A DNA stretch of 64,000 nucleotides, from contig CAWANG010000037.1 of NCBI GenBank assembly GCA_963783175.1, positions 62,001 through 126,000 on the forward strand. The letters run 5' to 3'. The position numbers and the translations under genes are program-made. This DNA is from Roseiarcus sp963783175 (GTDB taxonomy: Bacteria > Pseudomonadota > Alphaproteobacteria > Rhizobiales > Beijerinckiaceae). Below, one piece after another: positions 8,240 to 16,171 of this stretch; position 1 is the stretch's first letter; every line of letters starts with the position of its first letter. The notes beneath the pieces are model-generated. The model worked only from the letters and a program-made list of their open reading frames with translations. It was not told the origin of the DNA and did no database searches.

Positions 8240-8581
8240 TCAGCCTGACGCGGCGAGCTTCCGGCGCTTGATGGCCGTGAGGGCCGCCTTGCCACGGTGC
8301 CTTAGCCGCGCTGCCTCGGATGTCGTCATGCGGTGGTCGGGGCAGGTCACCGCCTCGAACCCCTTGCTCTGCCGAATTGAGCGGACGCCCGTGGGCAGGC
8401 TGATCTGGAACGGCTTGCCGCAGATGACGCACGGCGTTTCCCAGGTCGCGAGGACGATGTGGCGGCCGTCGCGGGTGACGTGGGGGCGTTCGCCGACGCG
8501 CCGCCAGACGCGGTCGCCGTGGATGGTCGAGGAGATCGTCAGGGTGTCCGCGATCTGGGCTCCGGCGTCGGTCACGGCCAT
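8240..8581 (-). CDS. Hypothetical protein with Cys/His cluster, element operon
   Basis: A 113-residue protein from ATG 8581. Residues around CVICGKPFQISLPTGVRS and EAVTCPDHR give a C-x2-C...C-x2-H arrangement that may bind zinc. The rest is basic toward the C-terminus (RHRGKAALTAIKRRKL), which would suit nucleic-acid binding. Its start overlaps the end of the preceding gene by 10 bases, and it is the last gene of the leftward operon. I do not know a named family. Confidence 0.55.
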   Translation of the reverse strand: MAVTDAGAQIADTLTISSTIHGDRVWRRVGERPHVTRDGRHIVLATWETPCVICGKPFQISLPTGVRSIRQSKGFEAVTCPDHRMTTSEAARLRHRGKAALTAIKRRKLAASG

Positions 8582-8994
8582 GCCTCGCTGGAGATGTTGA
8601 ACCACGCGTTCGGGCCGCCCTCGGCGCGCTCTACGGTGAAGCCCTCGGCGATGGCGGCGGCGATGAAGACGCCGTTGGTGATATAGCCGGTCTCGTGCTC
8701 CGCGACGTGGTTCAGGCCGTAGCTCGATCCGCGCTTGTTGATGGCCTTGATCTTGCCGAACCGGCTCAGCCATCGGCGGGCGGCCATGAACTGCGCCAGA
8801 GCCCCCGGTTGGCGGATGCTGTTGCGCGAGCGGCCGAGTTCGGCGGCGCGATCGGATCGCGTCTTGGCGCGGGTGAATACGCCGAAGCCCGAGATGCCCA
8901 ATTGCGGCTGGCGTTCGAGGACGGCCGCCATGTCGTCTGCGGCGGCTGCCATCTCGTCTGGCGTCATGCTGGCTGGCGACGCTGGCTTGCTCAT
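8572..8994 (-). CDS. Hypothetical element protein
   Basis: A 140-residue protein, unnamed. It has an N-terminal helical region (TPDEMAAAADDMAAVLERQ) and a C-terminal half containing SSYGLNHVAEHETGYITNG and FIAAAIAEGFTVERA. The ATG at 8994 overlaps the stop of the 57-residue gene before it (ATGA). Proteins of this look occur on other rhizobial mobile elements, but I can assign no function. Confidence 0.55.
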   Translation of the reverse strand: MSKPASPASMTPDEMAAAADDMAAVLERQPQLGISGFGVFTRAKTRSDRAAELGRSRNSIRQPGALAQFMAARRWLSRFGKIKAINKRGSSYGLNHVAEHETGYITNGVFIAAAIAEGFTVERAEGGPNAWFNISSEAWP

Positions 8995-9164
8995 CTCCTA
9001 TCCTCCTTGTGGTTGGAGATCGCCGTCGCGATGTCGTGAAGCGCATCGGCTATCCGCTCCGACCCCTCCTTGACCTGGACGGCGAGGAACTCGACCGCCC
9101 CCACGAGCGGCGGCTCATCCCGTGCCGTTTTCTTCGCGGGCTTGGTCTTGGCTGTCGTCGTCAT
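8991..9164 (-). CDS. Small (57 aa) element protein
   Basis: The ATG at 9164 has a good binding site (GGAGAGAG) and overlaps the RepA stop as ATGA. The product starts MTTTAKTKPAKKTARDEPP and continues as a helix, AVEFLAVQVKEGSERIADAL. It has a basic, disordered N-terminus and an amphipathic C-terminal helix, compatible with a small coiled coil. Coupling on both sides (ATGA at each end) supports expression. Confidence 0.6.
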   Translation of the reverse strand: MTTTAKTKPAKKTARDEPPLVGAVEFLAVQVKEGSERIADALHDIATAISNHKEDRR

Positions 9165-10348
9165 TGCTCTCTCCTCTTCGATCTCCAGATCATCCCGTCC
9201 CCCTCGACAAACTGGCCGCTCCTGAGCAGGTCGGTCTTGACGCGGTGGAAGCTGCTCCTTGCGTTTGTCGAGAGGGCCGAGCCGCCGGGCTTCGTGTCCA
9301 GATAGCCACGGGACTTGAGGTGCTCGCGCAGCACCTCAACCGACACCTTGAAAACGCGCTCGCCAGCGAGGCCCGATGACGGCTCGACCGCATCGGAGAG
9401 TTGGTCGTAGCCCTGAATGAGCGCGAACTTGATGTTAGCGTGTTCGGTGCGCCCGCCCTTCGTCGCCGTGGTTGCGACGGTGCCGTCGCCGACCTCGACC
9501 CAGCCATTTTCGCCGCGCTCGATTATCCGAGGCCTGAACTGGAGAACGGTTTTCGGCGTGCGCAGCCGCGCCTTCTTGAACTCGATGATGATGCGGGCTT
9601 CGTCCTCCCCCGCCTTGGTCAGCGAGACGACGGTGTCCATCTCCCACTCGCGGGTCTTGGTGCCGAAGCCGTGGCTCGTGTCGTGGCCGGTGTGGTGCAG
9701 CCAGATTTGGCCGATGTGCATGCTCGACAGCTTGCGGACGAGGAGCTTGACCTTGGTCCAGCTTTCCTCCTCGGCCATAATTCCGCTGAGCAGCGACATG
9801 ATGCTGTCGAAGACGATGACGTCCGGTTTGATCTTATCGATCTCGCGCATGAGCCACTGCTGGCCACGGGGCGTGTCAAGAGGCGGCATTTCGTCGGGCC
9901 CGAGAACGTCGCGGTTGTAGCCGTAGAGAGCGATGCCGTCGCCGTAGAGATCGCCGATGAGGATCATGCGCTCCTTGAACGTCTCGTCCGGCATTTCGCC
10001 GTCGAGATACATGACCCGCGCCTTGCGCTTTCCCTCCCAGCCGAGGAAGGCGTTCCCCGACGCCATCGAGCCTGCAAGGTCCATCGTAAACAGCGTTTTG
10101 CCGACCCCGGTGTCGCCGTAGACGAGCCATCGGGACGTCGTGCAGAAAACCTCGCCCTGCAGATAGTCGCGGGGAGGAATTTGGCGGCTTCGCCAAGCGG
10201 AGATGAGCAGTTCGGTGCGGGATGCCGCTTTGGCGTCGGCGTCGCCGCCGTTCGTTGGCGGCTTGGGCTGCTTCTCGCCGCCGCTCGTCGTCTCGGCCGC
10301 CTGCTCGCTGAGATCGAAGGCGCTGCGGCGGATCAGGCGCTCGTTCAT
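9161..10348 (-). CDS. RepA-like AAA ATPase (hexameric helicase family)
   Basis: A 395-residue AAA_25/RepA-type ATPase. The Walker A motif GDTGVGKT is at residues 78-85 and Walker B VIVFDS at 177-182. A short helix-rich region with MYLDGEMP follows Walker A, and IWLHHTGHD is the sensor-like motif after Walker B. The C-terminal 90 residues (from VFKVSVEVLREHLKSRGYLD) resemble a winged-helix DNA-binding part. Proteins of this family act as replicative helicases or loaders on plasmids and phages. It is coupled to the 57-residue genes on both sides and lies 1 kb from iteron-like repeats, which suggests a role in autonomous replication of the excised element. Confidence 0.8.
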   Translation of the reverse strand: MNERLIRRSAFDLSEQAAETTSGGEKQPKPPTNGGDADAKAASRTELLISAWRSRQIPPRDYLQGEVFCTTSRWLVYGDTGVGKTLFTMDLAGSMASGNAFLGWEGKRKARVMYLDGEMPDETFKERMILIGDLYGDGIALYGYNRDVLGPDEMPPLDTPRGQQWLMREIDKIKPDVIVFDSIMSLLSGIMAEEESWTKVKLLVRKLSSMHIGQIWLHHTGHDTSHGFGTKTREWEMDTVVSLTKAGEDEARIIIEFKKARLRTPKTVLQFRPRIIERGENGWVEVGDGTVATTATKGGRTEHANIKFALIQGYDQLSDAVEPSSGLAGERVFKVSVEVLREHLKSRGYLDTKPGGSALSTNARSSFHRVKTDLLRSGQFVEGDGMIWRSKRREQ

Positions 10349-10518
10349 CGCGGCTCGACCTTCTTTTCGGGTCCAGCGATCTCCGCCGCCAGGCGCTCGA
10401 GCGCCGCGGCGATCTCCGCGGCCCGAGCGTCGCTGCCCCAGCGAATCGACGCCGCGCGCCGGCGCAGCGCCTTCACGACGGTCGCCGGGTCGAAAGCGTC
10501 GTGGCGCGCGGCGCTCAA
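10345..10518 (-). CDS. Small (57 aa) element protein, TTG start
   Basis: It starts at a TTG that overlaps the stop of the preceding gene (TTGA) and ends in the ATGA that begins repA. The product has AALERLAAEIAGPEKKVEP at its C-terminus and RRRAASIRWGSDARAAEIAA in the middle. It resembles the 76-residue protein at 13,121-13,351 in having a short ALRRRA/SLRRRA helix followed by AAAxExxA. The TTG start rests on coupling and the absence of an ATG. Confidence 0.5.
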   Translation of the reverse strand: MSAARHDAFDPATVVKALRRRAASIRWGSDARAAEIAAALERLAAEIAGPEKKVEPR

Positions 10519-10754
10519 AATGGAATCTCCGAATCGTCGATCGGGGTGAGCAGCGGCGCCGGCGCCGGTTCCCGAGGCTCAGCCGCCGAACGGCCGCGGA
10601 TAACCGGCCCGTCTCTGGTCAAAACCGCGTCGCCAACGACGCCCTCATCGCGCCCGTGCGGGGCCCAGCGCCTGCCGCAAACAGCGATCTCGGCGCCAAG
10701 CGGCAGACCCTCGAGCGCCTCGATCACCTTGGGCCGGAAGGCGTAGACGCGCAT
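10515..10754 (-). CDS. Hypothetical protein, possibly the C-terminal part of the upstream gene
   Basis: A 79-residue frame beginning MRVYAFRPKVIEALEGLPLG and ending ...LTPIDDSEIPF. No upstream start is available because a stop precedes it, and the ATG has its GGGAG only one base away, a poor site. Removing one base near 10,775-10,779 would join it to the preceding frame as GVIMARLAANGREMRVYAF, which reads naturally. It may therefore be the tail of one larger protein. Confidence 0.45.
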   Translation of the reverse strand: MRVYAFRPKVIEALEGLPLGAEIAVCGRRWAPHGRDEGVVGDAVLTRDGPVIRGRSAAEPREPAPAPLLTPIDDSEIPF

Positions 10755-11284
10755 CTCCCGGCCGTTCGCGGCGAGCGCGGGCCATGATCACGCCGGCGCG
10801 CCATAGGTCGAGAAGCTCGGAGTAGTCGGTCACCGCCCTACCCTCGATGAGGAAGATGCTTGGGAACTGATGTCGAGCCGGGACCGACTTATCGATCGGT
10901 TCATGGCCCGTAAGGTCGAAATAACCCCAGACCGAAAAGCCCAACGACGTCGACGTGTCCAGGCACAGGAAATCCTGAGGGCCGCCGACGGGGATAGCTC
11001 CGAAGCCGATGATGTTCTTCGCGATCGGCAACCCCGCCTCCTCGACCGTCGCGGTCCATTCGCTGTTATTCTTGAGCCAAGCAACGAACGCGTCGGCCTC
11101 GGCGGCACTGAACAATTCGTCGATAGCGCCTTCCGAAATCCCCGGCAGGGTCGTAACCCTCGATCAATTCGGCGTAGGGCCGCTCAACCGGGTCGATTCT
11201 CCCTTCCACGAACCAGTTGATCGACACGTCCCGGTGCCCTTGGAACTCCGACACGATAGTCGTTACGCGATAGAGCGTGCTCAT
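10645..11284 (-). pseudogene. Hypothetical element protein, frameshifted
   Basis: The ATG at 11284 overlaps the previous stop as ATGA and gives MSTLYRVTTIVSEFQGHRDV, then INWFVEGRIDPVERPYAELI. In a run of four C at 11,140-11,143 (G on the coding strand) the frame is lost. The protein resumes as GISEGAIDELFSAAEADAFV, then WLKNNSEWTATVEEAGLPIA and GPQDFLCLDTSTSLGFSVWG. After about 10,775 it becomes arginine-rich nonsense. With one base removed at each of two sites it would be a single protein of about 255 residues reaching 10,515. No known domain was recognised. Confidence 0.5.
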
Positions 11285-12333
11285 GCGCTGAACCCCTCGT
11301 TGCGCCCCGCGACGACACGCGCCTCGATCGCGCGGGCCTCGTCGGGAAAGCTTGAGCGGAACCAGGCGATAAGCCCGCGCCAATCTGGCGCGTCGGGATC
11401 GACCTTGATCGGGTTGCGGCCGTTGGGACGCCAGCCGGCATGCCGTTCGACGGCCGCCTCCCAGAGCGCGTATTCGCGCGTGATGCGGTCGTACATGGCC
11501 GCGGCCTTCTGGGACGGGAGATCGCCCTCATGGACCCAGCCCCGGCTCTCCGGGGATCGGACCCACCGGTTCGTTCCGACCTGTTTCATCTCGTCGGACA
11601 GGTCGTCGCCGCGGACGCCGTAGGGGTCGGCGTCATAGGCCGCCCAGCAACCCAGCCCGCACGTCTCGATGTCGATCGCGAGCCCGGCGGCCGGCCTCGT
11701 CGCCACCCAGTCCTTAAGCTCCTCGGGCGCCATCAATTCGCGCGTCCAAGGCATGCGGCTCAATTCGTCGTCGGTCATGGCCAGGATCTCGTCGGCGCGG
11801 CCCTTGCAGCGCTCGCAGCGCTCGCGCCAGGCGGCGCGGCCCACGTCGGCCCAGTACGTCGGCGTCAGCCCGGCCGCCTTCAGCACCTTGAGGCCGCCGC
11901 CTTCCTCGCCCTTTTCGTCCGTGTTGACGCCGAGCGCGCTGTAGTAGCCGTCGCCGTCATCGTTGCCCTCGATGAACGCGGCCAGGGCCTCGATCGCCGA
12001 CCATACCTTCGCGTCGTCGAGGACGCCGCGGGTGTCGGTCAGTTCCCCATCGAGGCAGAGACCATGAGAACCAAGGCCGCGGTGTTTCAGGGCGGCCAGA
12101 TGCCCGGCCTCGCTGACCCTCGCCTTGAGCGTGCCGAACTTGAACAGGTCTCCTTCGTTCGCAGGCCCTAGATCGACCTCCGACGCCATGGTCGGCCAGC
12201 CGAAGCCGTCGTTGTTGACGGCCGCGTCTTCGTAGATGAAGCCGAGCACGTAGCCGACGGCGGCGGTCCCCGCGGCGCGGTAGCACGCCTCCTTCAGTTC
12301 GGCCGGCGACATCCGGCCTTTGGTGGTAGTCAT
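11281..12333 (-). CDS. Hypothetical element protein (350 aa)
   Basis: A soluble 350-residue protein without a family I recognise. The N-terminal part contains ELKEACYRAAGTAAVGYVLG and FIYEDAAVNNDGFGWPTMAS. A C-x2-C pair (RCERCKGRAD) lies near residue 175. The C-terminal half is rich in tryptophan and acidic residues (GWVHEGDLPSQKAAAMYDRI). Its stop overlaps the start of the next gene as ATGA. It lies two bases downstream of the C5 methyltransferase, in the same operon. Confidence 0.6.
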   Translation of the reverse strand: MTTTKGRMSPAELKEACYRAAGTAAVGYVLGFIYEDAAVNNDGFGWPTMASEVDLGPANEGDLFKFGTLKARVSEAGHLAALKHRGLGSHGLCLDGELTDTRGVLDDAKVWSAIEALAAFIEGNDDGDGYYSALGVNTDEKGEEGGGLKVLKAAGLTPTYWADVGRAAWRERCERCKGRADEILAMTDDELSRMPWTRELMAPEELKDWVATRPAAGLAIDIETCGLGCWAAYDADPYGVRGDDLSDEMKQVGTNRWVRSPESRGWVHEGDLPSQKAAAMYDRITREYALWEAAVERHAGWRPNGRNPIKVDPDAPDWRGLIAWFRSSFPDEARAIEARVVAGRNEGFSA

Positions 12334-12335
12334 GA

Positions 12336-13124
12336 CTACTTCTCCTCTTCATGCGCCGGAATTGGCGCGAAGCTCTTCAAGAATTGCTCGGCGATGAACT
12401 TGGCGAAGATCGGCGGGATCGCCTCCGACAATTCGGCGCCGTTTACCCAGCCCATCTGCATCGCCTCCCGGCCAACGCCGATCGGAAGGTTGGAGCCGCT
12501 GACGTGGTTCTTGCCGGCTGGGCGCCTTCGGTCCCGAACGTGGCCGCCGTAGACGCCTAGGACTGGCCGGCCGCTATGTTTGCAGGCGGGGGTCGTGAGC
12601 GGGAACGATGTCTCGAACAGGCGGTGGCGCTGAAGCTCACGCCCCTGGGCGCCGAGACCGAACATTGTCCCGCACAACAGGAACGGCTCGATCAGGTGAG
12701 GCCGTGCGCCCTCGACATTCTCGATTACATACGGACGCCCGGAGGCCCTCAGAAGCTCCCTGGTCGCCGGGATCAGGTTGAGGTGCGGCTTGGCGTTGTG
12801 CAGGCTCCGCATCGCGCTCAGCGCCTGGCAGGGCCGGCTAGACCATAGGAAGTCGAAGCCCCGAATGAAGTCGAGCGAAAGGCCGAGCGCATCGGCCTGG
12901 ATGAATTGGTCGCGGCCCAGGGCGTAGTGAGGCTGCGGCTCGATATCGACGCCCCAGACCTCAAACCCGGCCTGGGTCAAACCCAGGCTCGCTCCGCCGG
13001 CGCCGCAGTAGAGGTCCAACGCTTTCATGCGTCGAATGTGGACGCGCTGGTGTAGACGGAAAGCGCGCTCAATCTGGCGGGCGGCGCAGGCGGCCTCGAG
13101 CACGGTGCGGAGCGGGCTGGTCAT
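12336..13124 (-). CDS. C5-cytosine DNA methyltransferase
   Basis: A 262-residue protein. Motif I is DLYCGAGGASLGL (from residue 37), motif IV has the catalytic cysteine in SRPCQALS (Cys99; most family members have PPCQ), and motif VI is ENVEGA. The C-terminal block VGREAMQMGWVNGAELSEAI plus PPIFAKFIAEQF corresponds to motifs IX-X. The target recognition region is short, as in phage enzymes. The ATG at 13124 overlaps the preceding stop (ATGA); an internal ATG at 13028 would begin just before motif I. No cognate endonuclease is adjacent, so it is likely an orphan enzyme that protects or marks element DNA. Confidence 0.85.
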   Translation of the reverse strand: MTSPLRTVLEAACAARQIERAFRLHQRVHIRRMKALDLYCGAGGASLGLTQAGFEVWGVDIEPQPHYALGRDQFIQADALGLSLDFIRGFDFLWSSRPCQALSAMRSLHNAKPHLNLIPATRELLRASGRPYVIENVEGARPHLIEPFLLCGTMFGLGAQGRELQRHRLFETSFPLTTPACKHSGRPVLGVYGGHVRDRRRPAGKNHVSGSNLPIGVGREAMQMGWVNGAELSEAIPPIFAKFIAEQFLKSFAPIPAHEEEK

Positions 13125-13351
13125 GCTCGCCCCCGCTCGAGCTCGCCGGCGATGCGCTCGAATTCGGCCGCGGCTTTCGAGCTGCCCAACTGGCGAAGCT
13201 TGCCGGCGCGCCGGCGCAGCGAGGCGGCGACATCGCGCATCGCTTGCGCGCTAGGGCCTGCGGGTGTAGTCGGGAGACGTTCTGACGAGCTAGAACGAGG
13301 CCCCGGGCCTTTCGACGCCGCCGCTGGCGCCGAGGGGCCGGGAACCCTCAT
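13121..13351 (-). CDS. Small (76 aa) element protein
   Basis: Starts at the ATG 13349-13351, overlapping the stop of the HTH gene by one base (TGATG), and ends in the ATGA that starts the methyltransferase. A disordered Pro/Ser-rich N-terminus precedes helices QAMRDVAASLRRRAGKLRQL and SSKAAAEFERIAGELERG. The helical C-terminus is similar to that of the small TTG-start gene at 10,345-10,518. Function unknown. Confidence 0.55.
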   Translation of the reverse strand: MRVPGPSAPAAASKGPGPRSSSSERLPTTPAGPSAQAMRDVAASLRRRAGKLRQLGSSKAAAEFERIAGELERGRA

Positions 13352-13584
13352 CAACCCACGGTCGCGGCGGTGGGCTTGGTCGCGGCGGCCGGGTGGATGC
13401 TCTTCAGCGGTTCGGCCTCGCGCTCTCGCCGCCACTGCTCGGCGGCTTCCTTCGAAACCAGGACCTTCGTTCCTACGCGGAGAACGCGCGGCGCCTTACC
13501 GATCTTCGCGAGGTTGTAGAAGCTCGCCCGGCTCAGGCAGTGCCGTTCGCAGAATTCTTGAATTGAATAGGCGTCGCGGTCCAT
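13351..13584 (-). CDS. AlpA/excisionase-like helix-turn-helix protein
   Basis: A 77-residue MerR-like HTH_17 protein: YSIQEFCERHCLSRASFYNL holds the helix-turn-helix, KIGKAPRVLRVGTKVLVSKE the wing, then AAEQWRREREAE. Proteins of this type (AlpA, Xis) bind at att sites or element promoters and control excision. It lies two genes from the integrase in the same operon, which supports an excisionase or regulator role. The C-terminal 20 residues are Ala/Thr-rich and probably disordered. Confidence 0.75.
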   Translation of the reverse strand: MDRDAYSIQEFCERHCLSRASFYNLAKIGKAPRVLRVGTKVLVSKEAAEQWRREREAEPLKSIHPAAATKPTAATVG

Positions 13585-13667
13585 CTCAGTGCTCCAGCGC
13601 CGTGTATTGGCTGGAGCCGATCTGGACGCCGCCGGCCGGCGCGCGCAATGGGGTCGAAGGTTCGGCT

Positions 13668-14138
13668 CTATAGACCCGAACCGGAATTATTTTTTCGTTC
13701 GGCTGCTAACTGACCAAGAGCGCGCTTCAGCCGACCGATGCCGACGGGCGGAAGTTCGCGATCGGCGCGCTCAGCGTCAACGTGCTTTTTGATCTTCTTG
13801 GCGCAGGCGGCGCTGTTGCGAGGCTCGATCTTCTTGGCCGCGCAGGCCTCCGCCGCGTCCGCGACGACTATCAGGAAAGCGGCCTGGGCATCGACCTCCG
13901 GCCTCACCGCGCCCAGTGCAAGGTCGCGCGCCTCTGGGATGATCGCGAGCGGGTCGCCGAGCGCCATCGTGCCCCAGCGTGCGCCTAGCTCGATCTCCTC
14001 CGGCGAGAGTGGCGGCCTGTATGCGATCACTTCAGGCAGGTCGTCGGCGGTGATCTCCTTGCGGAGGTCGTCGACGACCTTGTCCATGATCTCGCGCATG
14101 CGCGCGGCCAAGCGGTCGTCCCGGTCGCGCTGGCTCAT
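13668..14138 (-). CDS. Hypothetical element protein
   Basis: A 156-residue charged, helical protein with ARMREIMDKVVDDLRKEITA at the N-terminus and an alanine-rich central part (FLIVVADAAEACAAKKIEP). The tail is basic (GRLKRALGQLAAERKNNSG). It is coupled to the integrase stop (ATGA) and is the second gene of the operon. No known domain was recognised. An 80-bp gap separates it from the HTH gene that follows. Confidence 0.55.
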   Translation of the reverse strand: MSQRDRDDRLAARMREIMDKVVDDLRKEITADDLPEVIAYRPPLSPEEIELGARWGTMALGDPLAIIPEARDLALGAVRPEVDAQAAFLIVVADAAEACAAKKIEPRNSAACAKKIKKHVDAERADRELPPVGIGRLKRALGQLAAERKNNSGSGL

Positions 14139-15514
14139 GACGCGGCCCTGAGCTTGACCACCTTGCCTTTCGCGCTATCGACCGGCGGCGGCGGAGCGGA
14201 CGGCTTCACTGCAAACGAAAGGGCGGCGCGGGCAGCGATCTTGTCGAACGCGGTGGTGATGTTGGCGGCGTAGTGCGCCGAGATCATCTTCTCGCCCGTG
14301 TCGTGCAACTGGGCGACGTGCTCGGTCCCCAGTCCCTCGCGAAGGTTCCGCACGATGGACGCGTGCCTCAGCGCGTACGGGATGGTGTCGAGTGGGATGG
14401 TTTCGCGCTCAGCCTTCGCCTCTTTGACGATCTTGCTCCAAACCCGGTTGAGTTCCGCCGCCGCATACCAAGGCTCGCGCCCGACCGTCCGCCATTTCGT
14501 GAACGTCACCCGCACTTTTTCGGGCCGCAGGAATAGCGGCTCGCCCGCCTTGCGGCCTGCCGTTATCTTCGCCAGCGCTTCGATCACGTCAGGGGCGACC
14601 GGGACACGGGTATGCGTCTTCTGCTTCTTGCCCTTCCCCTTGAAGGATGTCGGGATCAGCAACCGCTCATCCTCGCGCAAGACGTCGCCGACCCGCATGC
14701 GAATGATCTGCGAAAATCGCGCTCCGGTCGCGGCGAGCACGCGAACGACGATGGCCAAGTCGCCGCCCCAGCCGTCTTTTTTGTCGACTCCCTCCGCGGC
14801 CTCGACCAGAGCGATGACATCCTCGTCCGACAGAGGCTGAATGTCTCGGGCAGGCGGCGCGCCCGGCTCGGGCGTGGCGAGTCCATCCTTGATCGTGTCG
14901 CGGATGGAAGGCGGCAACTTGACCTTGTGACGCTTCGCCGCCGTATTGAGCGCCGCCTTGAAGTCGTTGGCGATGCGCCGAACGGTGCTCGCCTCCATAC
15001 CCCTCAGGTTCTCGCGCCACGTGATCAGGTCGTTGGTCGTGATCTCCGCCAGCGACCTCGAAGCGAGCTTCTCGTCGACGTGTTTAAGCCGTGAGCCTGC
15101 ATCCTTTTTCAGGCCCTTCCGACCGGCGCCGGCAGTGATCGCGCCCCGGCGCGTGATCTCCTTGGCTTCACGTCCGGCGATGTACTCCTCAATTGCTCGG
15201 GCGACTGTGACAGGCGGCCCTGCCTGCTCGGGTTCCTCAACGAGCGCTGCCATCCGCTTGCGGGCGACTTCTCGCGCCGCCTCATAGCTCAGCGCTCGCG
15301 CTTCGTTCGCATCGTCATCGGCGCGACCAATGCTTTCGACCGCATACCCGCGCTCGCGCCCTAGGTAGCGCCTGAGAACCCAGCTTCCGCCGCGCTGGCC
15401 CTTGCGATAGCCGATATCGAAACCCCTCTCGAATGCCTCGAGGTAGGGCTTGCCAGACGGCTTCAGCTTCTTGCGCTGCTCGCGCGTCCCAATCTTGCTG
15501 ACTGCCTTCGCCAC
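14135..15514 (-). CDS. int: Tyrosine recombinase/integrase
   Basis: A 459-residue site-specific recombinase. The catalytic domain shows the first arginine in TGARFSQI (Arg266), box II as YALRHAS (Arg383, His384, with Tyr380 where most members have His), and the nucleophile in SAHYAANI (Tyr415). An N-terminal arm-binding region and a SAM-like core-binding part (LAEITTNDLITWRENLRGME) precede it. The gene starts 165 bases from the tRNA-Glu 3' fragment and reads away from it, so the fragment is very likely its attachment site. Unusually, the integrase is the first gene of a long coupled operon rather than a separate unit. Confidence 0.93.
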   Translation of the reverse strand: MAKAVSKIGTREQRKKLKPSGKPYLEAFERGFDIGYRKGQRGGSWVLRRYLGRERGYAVESIGRADDDANEARALSYEAAREVARKRMAALVEEPEQAGPPVTVARAIEEYIAGREAKEITRRGAITAGAGRKGLKKDAGSRLKHVDEKLASRSLAEITTNDLITWRENLRGMEASTVRRIANDFKAALNTAAKRHKVKLPPSIRDTIKDGLATPEPGAPPARDIQPLSDEDVIALVEAAEGVDKKDGWGGDLAIVVRVLAATGARFSQIIRMRVGDVLREDERLLIPTSFKGKGKKQKTHTRVPVAPDVIEALAKITAGRKAGEPLFLRPEKVRVTFTKWRTVGREPWYAAAELNRVWSKIVKEAKAERETIPLDTIPYALRHASIVRNLREGLGTEHVAQLHDTGEKMISAHYAANITTAFDKIAARAALSFAVKPSAPPPPVDSAKGKVVKLRAAS

Positions 15515-15678
15515 TTGCCGTTATCCCTCTTCCGCGCTTCCGTGCGCTGGAGCGTGTCCAACATCTGTCCAACACACAGGTATGAACGCGGGTGGGCGAG
15601 CGCAAGCTGTAATAGACGCATTCTTGCCATATCAATGGCTTAGCTAAGCGTGTATGGACGGCTATGGAAAAATGGCGC

Positions 15679-15725
15679 GCCCTTTCACGGCGGAAACGCG
15701 GGTTCGATCCCCGCTGGGCGCGCCA
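15679..15725 (+). repeat. Attachment site: 3' half of tRNA-Glu(UUC)
   Basis: The sequence runs from the end of the anticodon stem through the anticodon loop ctttcac (anticodon UUC), the 3' stem ggcgg, a complete T arm (gcggg-ttcgatc-cccgc), the 3' acceptor strand tgggcgc, discriminator g and CCA (15,723-15,725). The D arm and 5' acceptor strand are absent upstream, so this is not a functional tRNA. It is the duplicated 3' end left by integration at a tRNA-Glu gene and marks the right element boundary. Confidence 0.85.
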
Positions 15726-15826
15726 GTTACGAACCCGGATGGAGACGACCGCAGCTCTCGAACTCCGCTCCAGGCGAGTGCTCCGATGCCGACGCTGCGC
15801 CGATTTTTCGCGCGAGGGCAACTACG

Positions 15827-16171
15827 ATGCTTCGAGTCACAGCGCTACTCTGGGTCTCTGTCGCAATGCAGGGCGCCGCGATCGCGGAAGACGCGAAGGA
15901 AGATACCGTCGAGGTCCACGGCAAGTCGCTTCAGCTCAGTTGCGCCGAGTGGAAACGGAATCAGGATGGATCCTGGACGAGCATTGGAGCGCTTCTGGTC
16001 GGGACGGACACACTGAATAACGTGACCTTGCGCGGGGCGAAGGAAACCAAAGTCTTGGACGCGAAGTGTCAAAATGGGTCGAGCCCGTCCGTCGCTCCGT
16101 CACAAAGTTCCGGTCCGGCCCAACATAAGATGCATAGACATAACCCTGCGGCGCCCGGCGACGGAACCTAG
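15827..16171 (+). CDS. Small exported protein
   Basis: A 114-residue protein from ATG 15827 (GAGGG 10 bases upstream). It has a signal peptide (MLRVTALLWVSVAMQGAAIA) followed by a mature part containing LQLSCAEWKRNQDGSWTSIG and LLVGTDTLNNVTLRGAKETK with two cysteines. The tail is Ser/Pro/His-rich. It is the first gene outside the element on the right and converges with the next gene, overlapping its end by 4 bases. Similar exported proteins occur in methylotrophic and nodulating alphaproteobacteria without known function. Confidence 0.6.
   Translation: MLRVTALLWVSVAMQGAAIAEDAKEDTVEVHGKSLQLSCAEWKRNQDGSWTSIGALLVGTDTLNNVTLRGAKETKVLDAKCQNGSSPSVAPSQSSGPAQHKMHRHNPAAPGDGT

Larger units (their letters stand above)
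1..15725. mobile_element. Integrative element (right part) inserted at a tRNA-Glu gene
   Basis: A tyrosine recombinase gene lies beside a 47-bp copy of the 3' half of a tRNA-Glu, the usual signature of tRNA-targeted integration. Inside are an AlpA-like regulator, a C5 DNA methyltransferase, a RepA-like ATPase, iteron-like repeats, restriction-modification pieces and terminase remnants. The genes to the right are ordinary chromosomal types. The left boundary and the intact tRNA-Glu are not in the window, so the full size is unknown. The mixture of replication, excision and packaging pieces fits a prophage, phage satellite or integrated plasmid. I cannot decide between these from the sequence. 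Confidence 0.8.

Noticed and set aside
9401..10549. Rightward open frame of about 382 codons across the RepA-like gene
   Set aside because: Antisense of a gene with clear Walker motifs; no family features.
15652..15725. Complete tRNA gene at the element edge
   Set aside because: The T arm, anticodon loop and CCA are good, but the D arm and the 5' acceptor strand are missing, so it is only the 3' half left by integration.
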